Shown here piece by piece: positions 25,958 to 37,490 of a DNA stretch of 64,000 nucleotides. The stretch spans positions 18,519,496 to 18,583,495 of the forward strand of contig NC_030852.1 in the NCBI RefSeq assembly GCF_000208745.1, in the 5' to 3' direction. The position numbers and the translations under genes are program-made. Each line of letters opens with the position of its first letter. Positions within the stretch are counted from its first letter, which is position 1. This DNA comes from Theobroma cacao. Its lineage: Eukaryota; Streptophyta; Magnoliopsida; Malvales; Malvaceae. The notes beneath the pieces are model-generated. The model was not told the DNA's origin. It ran no database searches and was given only the letters and a program-made list of their open reading frames with translations.

Positions 25958-26338
25958 TCCCTTGTAAGTAGTTTCAAGCCTTTTCTAACTGCCAAAAATC
26001 TAACTTAACACCCGAATTTCATTCCCTATTAATCTCATACCTCAAATAACTCATATAATTCAAAATCCTCATACATATGTCCTCAAGCATGCATCAAATT
26101 AAATCAAATCCTCAACCTGTAGGATTACTTCATCATTTTCAGCTATAGTTACCTTAATGGCATACTTAGATGTCAAAGTGCCAAACATCTACAAAATTTC
26201 ATCAAGGATCTTAATTTACACCCACATTCATAGTCATTTACCCCCTAGACATATTGATATTCATCAAAACTTAAAGAACTCCTTAAATCACTTAGCCAAC
26301 ATCATGTATAGGCTCTATAAAAAATTAAGGGTGTTACA

Positions 26339-26609
26339 TATGGTGTCTTATCAACTGATTTGGTAGGAACTTGGTTCAGTATGCCAGTAGCAGTTTCTAT
26401 GGCATATCCCTAAAAAAATATAAGAAAATCTACATGACTCATCATGGATAAAACCATGTCTAACAATGTTTGATTATTTCTCTCAAACACCCCATTGTGT
26501 TATGGAGTCCTTGGAAGAGTCCATTGTGTGAAAATCCTGTTCTCTTTTAGATAATCTTGAAACTCTTAGCTAAGATATTCACTTCCTCGATCAAATCTAA
26601 GAGTGAGAA
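26339..26609 (-). pseudogene. Ty1/copia integrase remnant, C-terminal part of the catalytic core
   Basis: On the minus strand this encodes RFDRGSEYLS (second catalytic Asp) followed by a HNGVFER segment carrying the catalytic Glu, then residues up to TKSVDKTP, typical of a copia integrase core. Stop codons interrupt it after YLS, before HNG and in the following FF segment. It is the downstream continuation of 32128-33062. The G2 solo LTR (26610-32127) separates the two parts and duplicates GAGAA. The LARD-like element cuts it at 26338, so the RT and RNase H regions are not in this window. Confidence 0.85.
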
Positions 26610-28256
26610 TGTCACAACCCAAACCCGAGGGCCCTGACCGGCATGAGAGCCTAACAAGCAAGCCCACTATATCCGAGTAAGCCTCAGAATTCTTATTCAA
26701 ACATACATAGGCCAAGGGATTCAATAATAAAATATTCATAATAAATTCAAACATATATACATTATTTCTGGCACATAAATACTCAGCGAAGTGACCAAAG
26801 TGGAAAACCTACTAGATGCCAAAATTGGTCTATTACTGGACGACCTTACTACATAACTTTGTGGCTTATTTATCTACACATGATATACAAATGGGTGAAT
26901 ACTATAATATTCAGTGAGCGGTGTAGATAAACAAACTCATATATGTTTATATAAAATATATGCACATTTCGTGTAACTATATGTTATAGTAAACATCTCC
27001 AAATACAAGCATATCATTATCCCTAAATCTCCAATATGAAGGCATATAATCATCCTCAATGTCTCTAAAGGTCATCACATATATCATTAGGCTTACCCTC
27101 GAAGCCGATCAAATTTATTCAAATCATTCTTCATTACACGCTCTAGTCGTCGAAGTATCATATCAGAATCATATCACATTTATCTAAGCCTCTCCATGGC
27201 TGTCTCACATCATATTCAAATCAAATCAATGAGTGTTCCTCCCCTGGACATAGTTAGATCACGCACGGTGGCCAACTGGTGGAGAATCAAATCATGCTCA
27301 AGGTAAAGTTGATGGCGAAGAAACAGATCACGCGCAAGCTAAAAGCAATTAGCAAAAAACAAATCACACGCAGCACCAAAGCAGCTGACAGAGTACAAAT
27401 CATCGAAAAAAGTAATCTCTTGACGTCAACATCACCCCGAAGTAATCTTAATAGATGGCTTCAAAGCACTGTAGGTAGGAATCACACGTGGGATTAGTGC
27501 CACTGTCCCTGCTTACCCCTATCCTTGCAGGTACACAAATAGTCACAAGGGGACAAAAATCCACTCATTTAAAAATTAGATCAACGTCCAAAATTCATTC
27601 CCTGAATGGAACACAAGTCCATAAACAAAGCCATTATGCCTTTATCATTCACATTTTTCCTTTTCAAACCACAAATTACATTTGTCGAGCTTCAATCGTC
27701 TTAAGGTTGATTAAGTTCTAAGAGCCTCTAAGTTTCCAAGGCATCATTCAATCAAATCATCTCAACATATCAACCTAGGGTAATCTGCTCCTAGGGGTTC
27801 ATCATAGCCTCTAGACATCCTTGTCTAGGCACACACAGCATAGGCCACCCATGTGGCTCACATCACAAAATTCACATATACACATATACACATATATTTT
27901 TCTTTAGCCTAGGTTCATTCGTCTAGGGATACATATTTCTTTATAATACCATGGCAACACACTTATAGTGCGCTATGCATTACGTGCATTTAACTTAAAT
28001 CCCACTCACTGTGAAAATAGGAGGCACCCACTGCCAAGCTTTGATCCTTATCGTCCAATTATCATTTAGCTTGCCAATGAGTTAATTTAACTTTGTTTCC
28101 CATTTCAAATACATCAAAGCATCAAAAGATTAATTGTTCCTAGCTTTCAAAAAATGCTAGCTCTTCACACAATTAACTAAAAATCCAACTCTTTAAGCTT
28201 AAATCCTTCATTAATGAGCTAAACCCATTTCGTGGAAGCCAAATTGAAAGAGTCTT

Positions 28257-31196
28257 TGTCAAGCCTGACCTTATAAAATACTTACCATGTCATTCATGTG
28301 GTTGACAATATGCTTGCATACTTAGAAAGCCCCGAAAATTCGTCAAAAGAGGGTAGTGTACCTAGTGGTGCAACTAAGTTGAATTAAGCCTCAAACTAGT
28401 CCAAATAGAGATTTTAAGATGAAATTGAGAATTTTAAAACTCCAGAATTACTTAAAATGGTGATTCGGAGTTCGAGGATCGATTTGGAGTCAAATTAGAA
28501 TTTTCATGATCTAGGGGTAAAATGGTCATTTTGCCACTCGAGGTTAAGATGTGAATGTTGGAAGATGTTTTTGATCAAGATTGACTATTTATAACATAAT
28601 TTGAGTTTGAGAACTGAAAAAATTCTAATTTCAACATTTTTTCGAGCATAAGGGTAAAATAGTCATTTTGCCACCTTAGGGGCAAAATTATAATTTTACA
28701 CCACCCAACACTTGTCCAGCATATGAATTTCACCCATTATTATTATGGATAATTGATAAAATTTATGTGGTGGAGAGAGATTGCTTAATGAGTAAGAATG
28801 ACACATGGACCAATGGAATGGTGACATGTGTCAAATTCTCATCCATTTATTAATTTCCTTATAAATTAGCATAAAATCAGCCTATTTCTCTTCATTATGG
28901 CCGGCCAAAGGAAGAACAAAGGAAGAAAAGAAGAACAAAAACCATAGGTGGAAAAATTCAAGGGAAAAGTGTGAAAATTCAAGGAAACAAGTGAAAAAAG
29001 GTAAGATTTTTCAATTCTAGCTTGTGATCTACCTTTCCCATACATTCTTTAGCATTTTCCATGGTTGAATAACATGGTTTCATGATGGGTCTCTTGCTGG
29101 CCGGACATGGGGGGAGAAGTTTTGATACTTGATTTGGTTAGATTTTAAGATATTTTAGTGTTTTTAATTAGTTCATGATGTGTAGCATGAAAAACCAACA
29201 AGAAAAATTCATTTTCTCCCATCACCCATCATTGGCTGAATTCTCCATGTGGATTATTGATAATTATTTTGATTTTATTTCAAGTGAATTGATGCGGAAA
29301 TGATGAATTATGATGAGAAAATCGAGTAGGAAAAATCATAGTGTTGATGCACTCACCATGGCTGAAATTTCTAAAAGAAAATGTGAAGATAATTTTGCTA
29401 AAATTTATGTTATTTGACTTGTGTTTGATGGTTTGGAGAATTGGAAGAAAAAATGGAGTTAATTGGAATTGAATTGGACATATTGGCTAATTAATCGAGT
29501 GATAGATCGAATTAGGCTAATATCGTTTTATTTAGGTACACAATTGAATTTGTGTAAAACACCATGTTTGGACGATAATCCGAACAATTTGCATTCCATT
29601 TCATGCATCCATATAGTTTTATAACGATTTAGCACCAATGTGGTAAATTGCTTGATTTTGCATTATGTCTAGGTGGTGAATCCTCCGATAAAGGCAAAGA
29701 AATTGTACCCGAGGATCGATAGTCAGAGTACTTTAAAATTTTGACTTTTGAAATAGTGAGTAACCTTATCATCATCTTAATTATCTAAAGTGGTCTTTTA
29801 ATTCGATTTTGTGAATGTTATGGAAAATGAGTTTAAATGGTTAATTTTTAGGTTTTATAAACAAAATGTGTTTAAATGAAATGATTTTATAAATTGACTT
29901 GAAATTGAATGATGGCTTTGAAATAGAGTAATCGAAGACCATTTGATGTATTGTGAATTTAGGGTTCTAATTGATTGGCTTATGGCAATATTGGCATGAA
30001 TGGCTGAATTGGTATTTGTGTTGACAATGTATAAACTGTTGTTTGCCTTGATAGGCTGGATAATGATAAAATTGCCATGTCATGCTGTTGAATTTTTATT
30101 TTATGGTGGGTTTAGCTTGCTGCAGTGGGCGGGTTCTATGGACCAGCCTATTAGAGGGGAATGAAATTCGATTATATATGTACCTTCGTCGGAGAGGCGC
30201 GTAGGGTATCTCCTGAGGCATGGTTAGAGTTCACGTCACGCCGAACCACCTCGTGATGATAAACTCCGCTAACGCCAAGGAACGACTATGTTTTTCAAAC
30301 TAAAAATATGTTTATGTTTATACAAAACTTTTTAACAACCTTGGCGGACTCGGTTAAATGCCTCGGCCAAGGTATTCCTGAGAATGATGTTGGCAAGAGT
30401 CAAGCTTTTAAGATACTCATAAGCCATGTTGATTATTTAAATGAAATGAATATTTATGTTATGAAGTACATATTGCGATGGAATATTTTATTCATCTCCA
30501 TTTACTCGACTTTAGATATTTTTTATGATGTTTGTTTACTCACTGGGATTATATAATCTCACCACCCTCCTTTCCACCCATTTCAGGCTCAAAATAGGCT
30601 ATAGATAGCTGATTTCACCGAGGCTACCATTGGGTTTGCATCCTCCAAACTGTAGGTTCATAGTCTCCCTTACTTTTCGTTATTCGGGGGCCCATGGTTA
30701 TTGTAAATTAAGTTAAATACTTTGGTTATCTGCATTACAGTATGTATGAATTTATTCTACTTTTACGCTACAAAAATTATTTACCGATAACTCTATAAAT
30801 ATTATTTTATAAGAAAATAGAATATTTTATTGAATATTTTTATTATATTCAAATAGTCATAATTTCATTTTAAATGAAGATTTTATACTTTTAAACTTAT
30901 TTTTTATTATGAATTATGTGTTTTGTACTCACATACTACATTTTTAGCTGGTTTCAAAATTTTCAAGGAAAAATGACCAAAATGCCTCTGTGAGACAGAA
31001 ATCAACTTTTTATTGTTTTAAGTTGGAATAGCTTAAAATCTTTTAGAACATGATATTTGGCAACGGTTACTCACATGGGAAATGAGAAACTAATATTAAA
31101 GCCTTACGAGGTTCCGGTTGACATTTCTGGTAATGAGTGTCGATCGGGACACCGCGGCTGTTATCACTGGCTCGAGGCAAGTACCGGGTCGTGACA
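28257..31196 (+). mobile_element. Solo LTR, family E, copy B
   Basis: It starts TGTCAAGCCTG and ends GGGTCGTGACA, with a perfect TSD GTCTT (28252-28256 and 31197-31201). A TATA-like TTATAAATT lies at 28859-28867, followed by a purine-rich leader. Upstream of the TATA are repeated near-palindromes of the type AAAATGGTCATTTTGCC (about 28510-28690). The GTCGTGACA terminus is shared with the gypsy-type families here, so a Ty3/gypsy origin is inferred. Confidence 0.85.
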
Positions 31197-31482
31197 GTCT
31201 TAGCTCTAAATTCCCCAATCCAAGCCAAAGAGGGGAAAATACCAAATCTAGAGAAAATCAAATTTCTTAGCATTAACCAATTAAATTGGAAAATAATCAG
31301 AAAAAACGTTAAATCTTACCTCCAAGATGCTTTCCCAAGCTCCAATGGCTTCAAGCGGCTCAGAAAATCAACTTGGGGGTTAGGGTTTTAGTTTTCTAGA
31401 GAGAAAAAGGAAAAAAAAGAGTTAAGAGAAAAGGATAGAGTGAAATGGCCTGAACCCCTTTTTATTTTTGCCTTTCTTCTCT

Positions 31483-31808
31483 AATGTATCGATACATTTT
31501 GGCAATGTATCGATACATTTACCCTAATTTTGAATGAATGTATCGATACATTGGGGCAATGTATCGATGAGTTTTTGGCAAAATGCTCCTTGCCCAACAT
31601 GTATCGATACACATGGGAAATGTATCGATACTTTTCCCCCTAGGTGCTCTCTACATCAAATGTATCGATACATTTGGGCAATACATGTTCATCTTTGGCC
31701 AAATCTATTGATACATTCTCAAATGTATCAATAGAATATTCTTCTTTGGGCTTTTATTGTTCATCCTGCCATGAATGTATCGATACATTTGGGGTATGTA
31801 TCAATACT
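31483..31808. repeat. TGTATCGATACA array, richest copy
   Basis: Six exact 12-bp palindromes and about six degenerate ones in 325 bp. Spacing is irregular (about 15-60 bp), with several arranged as pairs joined by a short GGGCAA-type linker. Confidence 0.9.
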
Positions 31809-32127
31809 TTCACATCTATAGGTAGTTTTAAGCTTCCCAAAAACTCCAAAAATCCAAGTTTAACACTCTGATATTATTCTTGGTTGATATTACACCTTAA
31901 ATCATTTAGTTAACTCAATCCCATACACATAAATTCATAAACATAACATCAAACCTTCATCAAAACCTCAAATTATGGATTTATCACATATTTCCTCAAA
32001 TTTGCCTAAGTGTCAATATATAAACTCTCAAACACTTGGCATAGATATCATATCATCAAAGTCTTCAAGACTCCACATATTTCATAAATCATTCTTAGTC
32101 TACATCAAAAACATTGGGGGTATTACA

Positions 32128-33062
32128 GAGAATACTTTTCTTAGTTTGTTTCTCAACCTCCACTTTGTATTCTTTGAACTTTTCAAGGGTTCAAATTTAT
32201 ATTTCATCAAATGCACATAACCATAGCGAGAATGGTTATCTGTGAAGGTGATGAAGTAAGAGTATTCTCTTCTAGCACTAGTATTCATGGGACCACATAC
32301 ATCCGAATGTACAAGTCCTAGCAACACCCCAACTCATTTACCCGTTTTCGTGAAAGGCGATGTAATCATTTTACCAAGAAGACAACACTCAGATGTTCCA
32401 TAAGATTCGTAATCAAATGGATCGATATAACCTTGTTTGTGTAACTTGGTTAAATAAGTCTCATTGATGTGTCCAAGCCTACAATGCTAGATGTAGGATA
32501 GTTTTGGATCATTTTTCTTTGCTTTTTTGACTTTTATATTAAGTATGGGTCTATTAGGATCAAGGATATAGAGATCGTTTGAATGTGTCCCTGCACCATA
32601 GTTCATTTCTCTCTTAGAGAAAGAACAACAATTACCCTTAATGTTAAATTCAAAATCATCATATAGTGCCAACTATGAAACAAATATGATGTTTCAAGAT
32701 ATGGAAGGGGCATAATAGCCGTCTCTAAATTCCAAGATCAACCCAAAAGATAAAGGTATGGTAATTGTCCCTATAACTGATGCAACAACCTTTGCTCCAT
32801 TTCTTACTCTTAGGACCACTTTTCACTTTGTCAATCTTCTACTTGTTTCCAACACCTTCATGCCATTACATAGGTACGACGTGCATCTAGTATCTAATAC
32901 CCATGATGACGGATCAATGGTAGATAGATTTGCTTCAATCATATACATGGTCAAAGGTGAAACTTCTACAAGCTTCTCATTCTTTGACCTTGTCATGAAG
33001 CCAAGGATATTTTCTTTACTTGCATCTATTCTTAATAGATGTTTGAGAACGTTTCTCAACTT
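32128..33062 (-). pseudogene. Ty1/copia protease to integrase N-terminus remnant
   Basis: Minus-strand order: a short gag-like start (KLRNVLKHLL), then a protease site in which SSWVLDTRCTSYLCNG has DTR where family members have DTG. Then come a gag-pre-integrase region with HCRLGHI and ECCLLGK (zinc-binding His/Cys) and the integrase start LVHSDVCGP, with the first catalytic Asp, continuing to about NKLRKVFS. At least three stops interrupt it, and most of gag is missing between the start and the protease. The reading continues at 26609 once the G2 solo LTR is removed. It is long dead and is the oldest layer of the nest in this part. Confidence 0.85.
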
Positions 33063-34644
33063 GATATACTAGTCCAAATATTATGGCTCGAATTTCATGA
33101 TGGCATCAAGTACGTTGTGCAAAGTGATGTGTATTCTCATTCTAACAACCTAGACATTTAAAGAGCATATGTAAGTATTCATGTGTTATTAATCAATTAA
33201 GACAAGATAGTAAATCTTAAATTGATTGTTCCCACTATTTTCTTAAAAATGATAACCCTCCATATCACCCCAAGAGATCTCTACAAGAATTCTCTTAGTG
33301 GGCTAGGATCTCTATCCATTCTAATCATGACATTACGTATGCTCAACAAACCATGATAAGTGGATTAAGTAGGTAACTGAGCTTACCAATTGTATCTTTA
33401 TACAACTCCTAGATCAGCTAGGTGACAACACATTGCTTAAATATATCATACATGTTTCACCTTGCCATTGCCTCTAGTTTCCATGATAATCAAGTTTCCA
33501 AGCAGCTAGATTTTATGAAACTAGTTGAGTAAGACCCACCAATAGCTCAAACATATTTGTGTAGAAGTGTGACCTTGAATGTGCTCAACATGTCTCTAGT
33601 TAAAAGAGCAGCCAGATTATTTTGCTATATGGTGGAATGCAACTTAATCATGTGTGGCATGTGACTCAATATTTATCAAGCGATTTCGTTATTTGTTTTT
33701 ATTGAGGTCTCATCCTAGCATGCATGACATTTATTTATTGCATAAAATAAATCTATCACATGTATACTACTTTGGATGATTATGGACTTTATCAATACTA
33801 ATTTCCTTGAGCCACTAGAGTAAATTAGCTTAGTCAAACCTAGGGGATATCATTCAACATCTTGTAGTCTTCCTCATCGTTTACCTTTATGGGGCGTCTA
33901 GATCTTTATCTTCGAATTGTAAAATAACTCCTAAACTAATTCTAACTCTATACTTAGATGTATTACAATTTAGTGTAGAAACCACGTGGTACATCCGAGG
34001 GGAGTTAAGTAAGGAGAAAATTTTACAATTCTAGAAAATCGAGAGAAAGGTAGGGTGCGCAGACCCTATTTAATAAATAAATACCATGATAAAATTTAAC
34101 CATACATCCACAATTACATTGGGCCTAGTCCATAATCATCCACATACATCCGCATAAACATAAGATTAAATCTATGTCTTGTTCAGATTATTAATCATAT
34201 GATCCATTTGGAATTAGTTACATTTAACTTTTGAATTAACTTATTTCAAATTTTTGGGTTTCAATTTAATTCTACATGTGGAAATAATTTCCATATGTAA
34301 AAATCCTTACTAATGAATATAAATAACCTTGTTCATTCTTAAACTTATTAGGATAAAAATTATTACAAATTAAAACAATTTTTAATTTGCATTGTCTAAA
34401 TATCTAAGGTTATCTACTACCAATCCAAAATTAAAGATTTAGTATCTTAAATTACCTAATCTCATTTGGTAATATTAAAACAATAAAATCTTTATTTATC
34501 TTTTTTTTTCAAAACTGAGTTCATGAGTTAAAATTATGGAGATATTCCTTTGATTTCAAATTGCCCATTTATCCTTTTACTTCCACAACTTCTAGGAATC
34601 CACTTCCTTTATTTATGGAAATTGTACAAAACAATTTTGACCTC
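33063..34644 (-). other. Probable 5' leader/LTR of the dead copia element; unresolved
   Basis: It lies upstream (minus strand) of the copia pol remnant, where a leader and 5' LTR are expected, but I could not fix LTR termini or a PBS. There is no coding region. It ends at the family M LTR. Confidence 0.35.
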
Positions 34645-37474
34645 TGTTGTTGATTTCTCACGCAAGTGCATGTATCGCAAACCAGTAATATAGTGATGAA
34701 GTAGAGTATCGTTCCCATAGAGAATTGTTTTAATTCCTATTTGCTAACTACTAAAATTGACACATCCTACTTTTATCCAAACAATAAAAATTAAATTAAA
34801 AAAAATTAAATTTAATAAACTTAAAAACTAAAACTAATATAAAACTAATCAGCAAATTACTTTAGTAAACTCGATTAATTACTAGACCTAAGATTATGAT
34901 ATCCCTCAATACTTTATCTAAATACTGTTTCTCTCTTTTAACTTATTTTAATGGATTAAGTTACTAACATAGAGTCCTGATTTATTTACAAGTCTTTGTC
35001 GAAGTTCTCATAAAAATACCTTTTCCAATAAACTTACTATATGTCTATGCAAATTAAATCAAAGAAAGATTTTTTAAGTTCGTGCTCTAATCTTGGCTAC
35101 ATATGACTTATAGGTATATGTCTACCTTATATGCAAATCAAACCACCTAATCCACTAAGTGCATTTGATCATATGCTATTTTATTCAAGGTCTACTCTAA
35201 ATCTCTTTCATCAAGGTTTAATTTAGGTTTCCAATTCAATCTAATTGGTGGCTGGGCAACTAGAAGCATTAAGAACAGAATAAAATAAACAACTTAAAAC
35301 CATTATACATAAACAAAAGAGAGATAAATAATTCAGATTATGAATTGAGTTCAATCATAATCTTAGATAAATAAATTAGTTCCCCATAATATCATACATC
35401 ATCATCAAATAAAGTTTAAACATTAAAACTAAACCAATAAAATAAAACAATAACAAAAGATAAAGAATCCCAAGAATTGTAATCTTGATCTTCAAATCTT
35501 CTTGAATCTCTTGAATTGTTCTCATCTTTAATGAGACTTTTTCCAATGATTTTGTGACTAATTCTAAGCTCTCAATCTAGTCTTTCATGTCTCTAATAGT
35601 CCTCTAAAATGTTACTTTTATAAGGATTTGAAGTTAGGTCAAGTTGGGTGAAGAAAGAAGTCAATTATAACTAGCATTCCATCATCAGACTATGTGAGCC
35701 ATGGCCTACCTCCACCAAGGCCGCGGCCTCAACCATTTAATTTGCAAAAATCATGATCTCTTCAGGATTGCTGCAATGCTACAAATTCGACAAGATTTTT
35801 GACCACCTTCCACGCTGACCTGGGAAAAAGGATAAACATGAAAGTTATATCTTTTTCTCTTAGCTTTCCAATGTCTAAGAATCACCTCATTTAGAATTTT
35901 TTAGGTAAAGTTTTGGTCAAAATACTATGCAGTGAAGGTCTACATCTCATGGGCACTTAACTTGACAATTTTTCACCCTTACAATTGCACACCTACAAAT
36001 CAGCAAATTAATCAATAACAACATATTTGAGGCACATTAAAACCAATTTAAGCACAAAATTAACTAATATTAGATTGACTCACCTGATTAGCTAACTTAA
36101 AATAATTAAATAAAACCTAATTAATTTTTATGCATTCACTACAACATTTTTGACCTATGCTTATAGAAAAAATTGCAACCATAAGTGAAAATCTACTGCC
36201 TTAGGTTAACGTTGCACTTAGGAAGAGTGTAACCTTAGCCAATGTATGGAAAAGTTTAGTTACACTTCTTTATAAGGTTTTGCAGCATAATTAAGATGCA
36301 ACCATTTAGTGTACGGCTGCAATCCTAAAACCTATGACAACATTTAAAATATGCATCTAAATGATGTACATAACAACACATACAACAATCTAATATGCAA
36401 CAAAAGATACATCATAGCAACCTATAAAGAATAAACCATGCAAATGTTACAGCAAACTTTAGTATATATTGATCATCAAACTTTGATTTTATAACAAATT
36501 TTACAAAAGTATATAGTCATTTAAATTCCAAATTTTATACAAAGAATGCTCTTTAATCCAAATTTTTTGCTTAAGCAAAAAGGATGACTCCAACAAGATT
36601 GCTAATCTTAAAATCAGAAAAGCAAGAGAACATGAGATTATAAAATATAGTATAAAATAATCTAAATAATCAACTCAAGAAAACATAGATAAAGTCTTTT
36701 TCTTAACACACATGGGATCAAGATCATCATATTTCACGTCACAAAGCTTTGTTCTCATAAGATGAGGTTGCAAGTTCAAATACTACAAATCAAAATTTAA
36801 CAAGAGAAATAAAGTACACAACCATGCCTTATTATCAATACAAATACGACAAATAAATAAACAAATAACATAAAATGAAAAGAGTTGAGAAAATCTCTAA
36901 GGATTTTTTTCGATCCATGTCCACCAAGAATTTTCTTAGTAGCCAAACGGAAAAAATGAACAAAGAAAGAAAAAGAGAATTGATGAATCGAGAAAAAGAG
37001 AATTTACTTGTCTTACAAAATTTTAAGTAAAAAAAAATCTGAAAAATTTTGGTGAGAAATATTGTAAAAGAAGAAAATGGATCTAAGATTGAGAGAAAGA
37101 GGTATAAACTAAGAGTGATCTTCCAAAAAGAAAAGAATTGAACATAAGAGATAAGGGTTTTTCCATGCTATTTCATGGGCCATGGTTTCCTTTATTTTGT
37201 GGGCTTCTAACCTTTTAATCTTTTTTCTATTTGGTGCACTTTTTTCTTCTTAATTTGTTTTAGTTTGTTTTAATTTGTTTTATGGGATTATACTTTAAAT
37301 AGTGTAACTAAATGGAAATGTTTTAAGTGTTTTATAATAAATTTAGTTACATTAAAATAAATACAGCTAAAATTATGCAATAAAAGCTCAAAAATGTTAT
37401 TGCGATTACTACAAGAACTAAACTAAATTATTATCAAAATTAAGTCCAAATAACTTCATACCATACAGTTATCA
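34645..37474 (-). mobile_element. Family M 3' LTR (copy 2), carrying a CACTA-like insertion
   Basis: It runs from TGTTGTTG to ACAGTTATCA on the plus strand, with CACGCAAGTGCATGTATCG near the left end as in copy 1. On the minus strand the LTR starts TGATAACTG directly after a purine tract (37475-37490), which marks it as a 3' LTR. Without the insertion it is about 1.56 kb. A GGCCGCGGCC palindrome lies near 35730. Confidence 0.75.
36137..37404. mobile_element. Non-autonomous CACTA-like DNA transposon (about 1.27 kb)
   Basis: It begins CACTACAACATTTTTGA. The other end reads AAAAATGTTATTGCG, a decayed inverted copy, and it is flanked by a 3-bp duplication ATT (36134-36136 and 37405-37407). CACTA-family elements make 3-bp duplications and start CACTA. 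Related short motifs around TGCAACC / GTGTAAC recur near the ends, like subterminal repeats. No transposase is encoded. It interrupts the family M LTR where copy 1 is continuous. Confidence 0.6.
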
Positions 37475-37490
37475 CACCTTCAAACTTAAG
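37475..37490 (-). promoter_or_regulatory. Polypurine tract of the family M element
   Basis: The minus strand reads CTTAAGTTTGAAGGTG directly before TGATAAC. This resembles the purine-rich tract and LTR start that I associate with plant Tat/Ogre/Athila-like gypsy elements. Confidence 0.65.

Larger units (their letters stand above)
15000..26338 (-). mobile_element. LARD-like minus-strand LTR element with noncoding interior
   Basis: The right LTR is 23132-26338 and the left LTR is 15000-19766 (interrupted, and lacking its first ~220 bp). They flank an interior of about 3.4 kb. A PBS (23116-23127) and PPT (19767-19779) sit in the right places for minus-strand transcription. No gag, protease, integrase or RT motif was recognised inside, so it fits a large retrotransposon derivative or a fully decayed gypsy element. 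It is inserted in a copia integrase region at 26338/26339. The G2 fragment ending at 14999 interrupts its 3' LTR. Confidence 0.7.
23132..26338 (-). repeat. 5' LTR of the LARD-like element (3.2 kb)
   Basis: It starts TGTCACGACCC and ends GGTGTTACA. PBS on the left side, copia integrase remnant on the right. It contains an (AT)n run at 23611-23647, CA/TA microsatellites near 25089-25117 and a TGTATCGATACA array at 25750-25957. Homology to G2 LTRs is clear in the last ~900 bp. Confidence 0.8.
26610..32127 (-). mobile_element. G2-family solo LTR, interrupted by an E solo LTR
   Basis: It starts TGTCACAACCC and ends GGTATTACA, with a perfect TSD GAGAA (26605-26609 and 32128-32132). Without the E insertion it is about 2.57 kb. 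It carries the TGTATCGATACA array (31483-31808) beside the AAAAATAAAAAGG (minus) promoter-like sequence and a CT-rich leader. No interior or second LTR is present. Confidence 0.85.

Noticed and set aside
31483..31808. CRISPR-like array of spaced palindromes
   Set aside because: Repeats are only 12-16 bp, spacing is irregular, spacers are related, and the context is a plant LTR with no cas genes.
31534..31871. Frames giving repeated CIDTF / VSIH peptides (also at 14426, 19130, 25568, 25775)
   Set aside because: They are translations of the TGTATCGATACA array, not proteins.
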